A stretch of 64,000 nucleotides of DNA from Daphnia pulex. Lineage: Eukaryota; Arthropoda; Branchiopoda; Diplostraca; Daphniidae. The translations under genes and the position numbers were made by a program. Shown one piece after another: positions 60,501 through 64,000 of the stretch (position 1 is the first letter of the stretch; the number at the start of each line of letters is the position of its first letter). A model generated the notes under the pieces. The model was not told where the DNA came from. It saw nothing but the letters and a program-made list of their open reading frames with translations, and did not search any database. The stretch covers positions 11,160,001 to 11,224,000 of the forward strand of contig NC_060023.1 of assembly GCF_021134715.1 (NCBI RefSeq). Reading direction: 5' to 3'.

Positions 60501-61470
60501 GGACAAAAGGAAAGATTTTTTAAAAAATAAAATGATTCGTTCGTTAACCTCACTCCCTTTTTTTTTTGTTTTTTAAAAATCATAAAATACTTGTACAGAA
60601 AACCAAACAAGAAAAAGTGACGTCGACATTTATTTTAGTTTTTTTTTCTCACAACTTTTTCTTTTTTGGGGTGTGGAGGGGTAGGGGAGGCGACCATCCT
60701 AATAGTCAAATATATCGTCGATTGATTTTTTTTTTGTAATTTTTCTAACCTATTGATTATAAGCACGTCATCAAGTGCCGCACGAAAGAGGAAACTTTGG
60801 TAAAATGAAAAAGGAGGGAAAGAGAGAGAAAAAACATGTCGGGGACGCAAATCAAATTTCTGTTTAAATAGGCAAAAAATGTGTTGAATTTCTCTCTATA
60901 ATAATTAATATATCTCGTAATCGCAATAATAATTATTAATTATAATAACTGATGGAAATGAGGGAAGGATTTAAACAAAAGTTTCTTTTAAAAAATGGCG
61001 ACTGTTTTCTAATAATGGTTTTGTTCCTGTATATCTTAATTAATTAATTATGATTATGTTTAAAAAAAAAAGAAGAGGAGAGAAAAAAGAAAAATTACAG
61101 AAACGAAGAGCTGCGCGCTGTTCACAACACTAGAAATGAAAAATACCATGGCGCACAAAATATCGACAGCGTTCTTGGCAACGTTTCACGCAGACCGGCT
61201 AATCTGCTTTTAAAAAGACAAAAAAAAAAATTCTAAAATGCTTTTTCTTTTCTTTTCTACTTCCTTGCTGTAATATGACCTACATGGCTTGTTGGGATAA
61301 AAATCTAAAAAAAAAAATCTGTAATTTTTTTCCCATTTTTTTGTTTAACTTTTGGATTTTTAAATATAAAACTCATAATTTTTGTTTGCGGGGAAACGGG
61401 GGGAGGGATAGGGAGGAGTGAACGAATTTGTTTTTTTGTTTTTGTTTTTTTCTTGTTTCGGTTATTTTGC
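54546..61470. other. long gene-poor region between Gasp and hemipterous
   Basis: Nearly 7 kb of AT-rich sequence with homopolymers (13 G at 58845-58857, 11 C at 59658-59668) and GA/TC tracts. None of the open frames has a recognisable domain. A hairpin (tcggacg...cgtccga) lies near 54884-54908. The part just below 61471 should be the hemipterous 3' UTR (minus strand). Confidence 0.5.
55903..55944 (+). other. possible orphan first coding exon
   Basis: ATGGCGGACAGATTGG opens MADRLENDRESNSP and is followed directly by gtatgt, so it has the form of a 14-codon first exon in phase 0. No matching downstream exon was found on the plus strand, so support is weak. Confidence 0.2.
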
Positions 61471-64000
61471 TTAGAGCTCGAAGCGCTGGCTAAAGCTGCG
61501 GCGCTGTGGCTCGGGCGTTAAATGGCGTGGCAGAACGTAGCCGGACGAGAATGGATTGGCATTCTCGCCCATATGCCTTGGATGAAGGACGGGTGAAGCG
61601 GGGACAGATGCTGATCCAGCACCTCCTCCACCGCTGCCGTAACCAAGACCACTGCCACCACTGCCGGAGGATTGAGACAACCGGCGAGCGGGTGGCTGCG
61701 GTGGCGGATGCTGCGGAGGCGAAGGCGAATACCTGCTGTTAAAATCAATTCAAATTTATAAAAAGCAGCTAAAAAAAGAAGAATGCAATTAAGCAACAAC
61801 TAACCTTCTTAGTGATAAGCCTTCGGCAGAGATACGACGGCCGAATAACGAAGACGTAGGTGCCGATCGCTGGTCGCCGCTCGACTGGTGGTGTCCGTTG
61901 TTCCGTCCGCCTCCGTTGTGAGACTGTTCCGAACTGGTGCTGGGCCTCAGCAAGCGAGAGAAGAAAGGATCCTGGCTGATCCTGGCCAAAAGCCCATCGG
62001 AGAAGAGAGAACGCGGCGGTGGATTGGCAGACTCGGGTGACAAACGCGGAGGGACGACAGGCGGAGAATCGGCCGGCCGCCGGTTGGATGGCAAATTGAA
62101 GATCTCGTTGGGATCTCTCCCACTGGTAGTCGGCGATCTAAATTTACATCACCAAATTCAATTTAAGAAAATGTTCACACGTTTCCCCAAAAAGTTATTT
62201 TTACCTGGCAGGTGACAATTGGGTACCAAACATCTGGGCCAGTCGAGCTACAGACGAACTATTTCGATCGGCAGCCGATTCGGCACCGGCAGGTGGAGGA
62301 CGAGGAGGTAGACCGGGTAAATCAGTTGGCGGACTGGTGACGCGTGACGGGTTCAAGCCTCTTGTCAACGACGGCAGAGTCTCTTCCGAAGGTGATGCTT
62401 GTTGAGTGCTCTGCGGTTGTGGCTGCTGGGTCCCTCCCGTAGGCGGAGGTCGAGGTGGAAGCGCTGGCGGCCGTAGAGGTAGGTTGAATCGGAAGCCTCC
62501 TGGCCCTATTGGGCCAGCCACCGGCGGACTGGGTTTACCGGGCGGTGGTTTGGGATCGAACTGAAACGGTTGTTGTTGCAGTGTCGGTTTGGTGCCCACC
62601 ACCGTGACCCGACCGTTGATGGTCTGGAAATCGAGTCCGTCGACGACCGGCTCCGATGCCAACCGCACCAGCAATGGCTTCCGCTGGCTCTCGGGCGTCC
62701 GCGGTGGAATCGGTGGCGGTTCCGAAGTAACTCTTCGTAAACTCGGCGACGGCGGAGTGTACATCCTCTGCGATGTACGCTGCGGCGACTGGCGGACCAG
62801 CTGGTTGCTCTCGATTTGACGGATCACCGACTGGTACCACACGGACACGTCGATCGGCAACGCTTCGTATTTCTTGATGAACGGATGTTCCAGCAGTTTC
62901 TTGTACTTTGGCCGGTGCTTGTAATTCTTCGTCAAACTGTCATCGCAATAATTAACGAGTTAAAGAGGTCAAGTTGTGAAAAAGATTTGTCTTTGTGTTG
63001 TTTTACCAATCACGGACGAAGGAGCAGAGCTCGGGACTGAATCCTTGCGACTGGGAGAGGAGAGGTGGGTCGTCACGGACGACACGGGCCAACACTTCAA
63101 AATCCGTCTGGCAATCACGGTACGGTGAGTTTCCCGTTGCCATTTCAACCAGAGTGATGCCCAGCGACCATACGTCGGCTCGAATGTCATAGTCGGGATG
63201 CGATGGATCAGGTGGTTCAATTCGTTCAGGCTGAAAATTTATGGGGGGAAAGAGAAAGGTTAATTCCGTTTTAATGAAAATTTAATGAGGACGAAATGAA
63301 TAATTACAGCCATGTAGGCGGCGCATCCAGCGCTGCGCGTTTTCGCCTTCGAGTCCTCCAACCAGCCGGAAATACCGAAATCGCACAGCTTAACATTTCC
63401 CCTTTCGTCAAGTAAAATATTGGAAGGTTTCACGTCACGATGGATAACACCATGGGTCTCTTTGAGATAGTGCAACGCTTTGACGGTCTGGCGAACAGAA
63501 AAAATGGGAATCAAGTGAGCGGGATCGATAGAATAAAGTCAATATTTTGCGGATTTTGAAATTTAAATGTAGTCTTACGGCGACAGCAATTTTCCCGATG
63601 ATGGGTTCGATGATGGGTTGCCTGAGTCGTTTGAGTAATTTGTCAAAACACGTGGCCATAAGCTCCATACAAATCCAAACGTCAGATTCGGTCACAAAAC
63701 AACCCAGGCACTGTACGATGTAGGGGCAGTCGTGAGACTTCAGTACAACTTCCAAGTCCATGGTGATCCTCTTATTCTCTTCGCGATTGCCCGACCTCCT
63801 CATTTGCTGCAAAGGGGATACCATAAAAATAACGTTAGGACAAGCACTTGATTGAGAGAAATGCAAATTTTTGTCAATTCTGAAGGCTTTATTGTACCTT
63901 GACTGCTATTATGGCGTTGCTGGGTGGGTGTCTCATTTTAACGACATGACCACAAGAACCGAAACCCAGCTCTCCCAGATGCTCTAGGTCATGTATGCTG
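61471..64000 (-). CDS. hep: hemipterous/MKK7 JNK-kinase kinase domain and long C-terminal tail (5' end outside window)
   Basis: Minus-strand exons visible: 64000-63898 (partial), 63806-63579, 63487-63308, 63230-63007, 62936-62205, 62137-61805 and 61732-61471, giving 686 aa to the stop. The kinase domain covers visible residues ~1-275: Gly loop [45 protein letters not shown], catalytic loop [14 protein letters not shown], activation segment [18 protein letters not shown] and [20 protein letters not shown] is the MKK7-type phosphorylation site; MKK4 differs. The dual-specificity enzyme phosphorylates JNK. The ~400-residue Pro/Ser/Gly-rich tail ([18 protein letters not shown]) is unlike the short vertebrate MKK7 end and recalls the extended tail of Drosophila Hep. 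The docking region and N-terminus lie beyond position 64000. Confidence 0.93.

Overview
The window is animal nuclear DNA, most consistent with a branchiopod crustacean such as Daphnia. Genes are compact and multi-exonic with GT-AG introns mostly 60-200 bp long. The proteins match arthropod families, including a Gasp/obstructor chitin-binding protein with the full three-domain arthropod layout. The species call is inference. Ten conserved genes were reconstructed exon by exon, and reading frames close across every proposed junction.

Layout. 1-2228: upstream region with TG microsatellites. 2229-5474 (+): ESE-class ETS transcription factor (SAM/Pointed plus ETS). 6956-9013 (-): Amt ammonium transporter. 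10401-11202 (+): RNF11-type RING-H2 protein. 12847-14239 (-): Rab30. 14634-17647 (+): MFSD4/NaGLT1-type transporter with a ~400-residue mucin-like loop. 17867-19362 (-): eIF3g. 19594-20662 (+): METTL1-type tRNA m7G methyltransferase. 22026-32102 (+): dynamin (shibire). 34439-38587 (+): choline-transporter-like protein (SLC44/CTL2). 39044-49299: a large palindrome with ~5.1 kb arms and a 135-bp spacer, carrying tyrosine-rich secreted-protein genes and pseudogenes. 49403-50764: deleted THAP/DDE_4 DNA transposon. 51217-53778 (-): Gasp. 53779-61470: long stretch without a recognisable gene. 61471-64000 (-): 3' part of hemipterous/MKK7, which runs off the right edge.

The conserved genes are general cell-biology genes (membrane traffic: dynamin, Rab30, RNF11; translation and tRNA modification: eIF3g, METTL1; transport: Amt, MFSD4-type, CTL; signalling: MKK7, ETS) and do not form one pathway. 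Three pairs are head-to-head and probably share regulatory DNA: Amt/RNF11, Rab30/MFSD4-type and eIF3g/METTL1.

Main points for a second look: (1) the palindrome, whose inner ~4.4 kb per arm looks essentially identical while its outer ~650 bp has diverged; (2) tandem alternative exons in two genes, one pair inside the dynamin GTPase domain and one in the extracellular loop of CTL; (3) alternative 3' ends in dynamin and Gasp, plus a candidate 24-nt dynamin microexon; (4) an Amt protein in which the second twin-histidine position reads Gln. No CRISPR array, rRNA gene or convincing tRNA gene was seen.
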